This document shows, piece after piece, positions 46,166 through 46,255 of a DNA stretch of 46,255 nucleotides. Origin of the DNA: Syntrophales bacterium (lineage in GTDB: Bacteria > Desulfobacterota > Syntrophia > Syntrophales > UBA8958); NCBI GenBank assembly GCA_026417625.1, contig JAOACW010000012.1:1-46255 (forward strand). Reading direction: 5' to 3'. Made by a program: the position numbers and the translations under genes. The notes beneath the pieces were generated by a model that searched no databases, was not told where the DNA came from, and saw only the letters and a list, made by a program, of their open reading frames with translations. Position 1 is the first letter of the stretch. Each line of letters begins with the position of its first letter.

Positions 46166-46255
46166 CTAATCTTCCTTTTTACTCTTGGTGCCATCATCTC
46201 TTTTTGGCCCCTGTTTTGCTTTCTCGTCTTCATGGGGCTTATGGCTATGCTTTTT
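46166..46255 (-). CDS. C-terminal end of a charged protein, probably phage
   Basis: The minus strand is open from the window edge to a TAG at 46168-46166, giving 29 codons rich in Lys, Asp and His. Its place just upstream of the tape-measure gene is where tail-assembly chaperones usually lie. Only the tail end is visible, so the identity is a guess. An opposite-strand hydrophobic frame overlaps it. Confidence 0.35.
   Translation of the reverse strand, partial: KKHSHKPHEDEKAKQGPKRDDGTKSKKED

Noticed and set aside
46133-46255. A plus-strand hydrophobic frame at the right edge with GGAG upstream
   Set aside because: It is the antisense of a Lys-rich minus-strand frame, and the neighbouring phage gene is on the minus strand. 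Not fully excluded.

Overview
The window reads as the chromosome of a Gram-negative anaerobe, most likely Desulfobacterota (former Deltaproteobacteria) and perhaps near Syntrophales. This is inferred from gene content, not from a search. Supporting signs are a split biotin-dependent carboxylase, folate-dependent TrmFO, a 4-hydroxybutyryl-CoA-dehydratase-like enzyme, a Tat-exported Fe-S protein with a formate-dehydrogenase-type cytochrome b, and envelope genes (lapA, psd/pssA, a likely outer-membrane barrel). Most of the window is moderate in GC; the right end looks richer in GC and is phage-like.

Left part (1-5.2 kb): the N-terminal part of an exported WD40-repeat protein runs off the left edge on the minus strand. 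A decayed transposase follows, then a HIT hydrolase and LapA on the plus strand, and MogA/MoaB plus an EF-G paralogue on the minus strand.

Central housekeeping block (5.3-31.5 kb, all plus strand): the two carboxylase subunits, secA and argJ lead into rpsB-tsf-pyrH-frr, then uppS-cdsA-dxr-rseP-tsaB, psd-pssA-asd, rsmD-coaD, an aspartate aminotransferase, ispG-proS-rel, a cell-wall amidase, rdgB and tRNA-Pro. Short gaps and 4-nt ATGA overlaps indicate a few long operons. They join translation, isoprenoid synthesis (dxr, ispG, uppS), phosphatidylethanolamine synthesis (cdsA, pssA, psd) and the stringent response. A structured leader precedes rpsB and an intrinsic terminator follows frr.

Accessory block (31.6-38.2 kb): a putative outer-membrane barrel protein; a minus-strand HpaB/4-hydroxybutyryl-CoA-dehydratase-family enzyme; a divergent Tat-exported four-cluster Fe-S protein with a membrane cytochrome b and no catalytic subunit; a zinc-ribbon methyltransferase; and a secreted PLAT-domain protein. 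This block holds the most unusual biology: a dehydratase-like enzyme with altered cluster-ligand positions beside an orphan membrane electron-transfer pair.

Right part (38.2-46.3 kb): trmFO-topA-dprA form a minus-strand operon. A secreted protein with three C-terminal repeats follows, then a four-tRNA cluster (Arg-TCT, His-GTG, Arg-TCG, Lys-CTT) closed by a strong bidirectional terminator. Directly after it, on the minus strand, lies a phage tail tape-measure-like gene, marking the edge of a prophage or prophage remnant that continues to the right. No CRISPR array, rRNA or complete insertion sequence was seen.
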